Assembly: GCF_003573545.1 (NCBI RefSeq)
Contig: NZ_QWET01000006.1
Span: 274,052-338,051 of the forward strand
From: Mariniphaga sediminis
GTDB lineage: Bacteria > Bacteroidota > Bacteroidia > Bacteroidales > Prolixibacteraceae
DNA length: 64,000 nt
Reading direction: 5' to 3'
Below are positions 63,889-64,000 of this stretch, piece after piece (the first letter of the stretch is position 1; each line of letters begins with the position of its first letter). A model generated the notes under the pieces. That model did no database searches. It was not told where the DNA came from and worked only from the letters and a program-made list of their open reading frames with translations. Both the position numbers and the translations under genes were made by a program.

Positions 63889-64000
63889 CTAAGCTAACGT
63901 ACAACTTTGCGTCTGGTCAATAACTTCTTCCATTCTAAGGGTAGGTTTTTTAGGCAGAAAGGAGTAAGCTATCAGACCTGAAAGTAAGTTTGTCAGGAAG
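63889..64000 (-). mobile_element. Probable C-terminal end of a transposase (insertion-sequence edge), cut by window
   Basis: Minus strand, open to the window end: ...FLTNLLSGLIAYSFLPKKP then a stop at 63889-63891. NLLSGLIAYSFLPKKP looks like the end of Bacteroidota DDE transposases as I recall them. Just beyond the stop, repeated GTTAACGT and GCTAACGT lie at about 63872-63900 and may be the terminal repeat. Family not fixed. Confidence 0.4.

Overview
The window comes from a Bacteroidota chromosome, most like an anaerobic or marine Marinilabiliales/Prolixibacteraceae-type organism. The signs are two ECF sigma/FecR/SusC/SusD loci, many lipoprotein signals, TonB-dependent transport, Bacteroidota-type -7 promoter elements (TAnnTTTG) upstream of many genes, and few Shine-Dalgarno sequences. 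The placement is inferred from gene content only. No rRNA, tRNA, CRISPR array or prophage was seen.

Layout. (1) 1-10059, minus strand: a polysaccharide-utilisation-type locus running ECF sigma, FecR, SusC with STN domain, SusD, and two S1 sulfatases, the last cut by the window start. (2) 10295-12279: a divergent MocR regulator and FMN-binding split-barrel pair sharing an operator-like inverted repeat. (3) 12554-27183, minus strand: a second locus running sigma, FecR, SusC, SusD, two tandem Asp-box beta-propeller lipoproteins, a secreted M14 carboxypeptidase-like protein and a DUF5009/HGSNAT-like membrane acyltransferase. Its substrate is not obvious. (4) 27559-29254: a decayed dnaE remnant, a TIGR01777 epimerase and a tiny zinc-ribbon-like reading frame interrupted by TGA. 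(5) 29320-47395: mixed housekeeping and envelope genes, with two GntR/LacI-type hybrid regulators, a PQQ-type dehydrogenase plus cytochrome c lipoprotein pair, an OmpA/PD40 protein, SPFH, OmpH/Skp, proline dehydrogenase, a BamA-like protein and a TonB-like protein. (6) 47469-47570: a promoter, short leader ORF and hairpin that look like a small RNA or attenuator. (7) 49101-54514, minus strand: the most unusual block. A chimeric protein (PstS-like periplasmic domain, EF-hand-like loop, one membrane span, GcvH-like cytoplasmic domain and a conserved-looking tail) precedes a diheme-motif sensor histidine kinase and a sigma-54 response regulator, with archaemetzincin downstream. Upstream lies a set of near-identical 19-20 bp repeats. 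(8) 55078-64000: GH20 hexosaminidase, an RRM plus cold-shock operon with a long leader, TcdA, YkgJ-type protein, an SDR, PduO-type adenosyltransferase with an orphan ABC ATPase, small proteins and a probable insertion-sequence end.

How they work together: in each of the two large loci a sensory SusC (STN domain) probably signals through FecR to its ECF sigma, which then drives SusCD and the degradative genes. A hairpin between fecR and susC in both loci suggests that the regulators and the uptake operons are separate transcripts. The 49-54 kb block is best read as a heme-dependent redox or gas sensing pathway coupled to an unexplained membrane protein.
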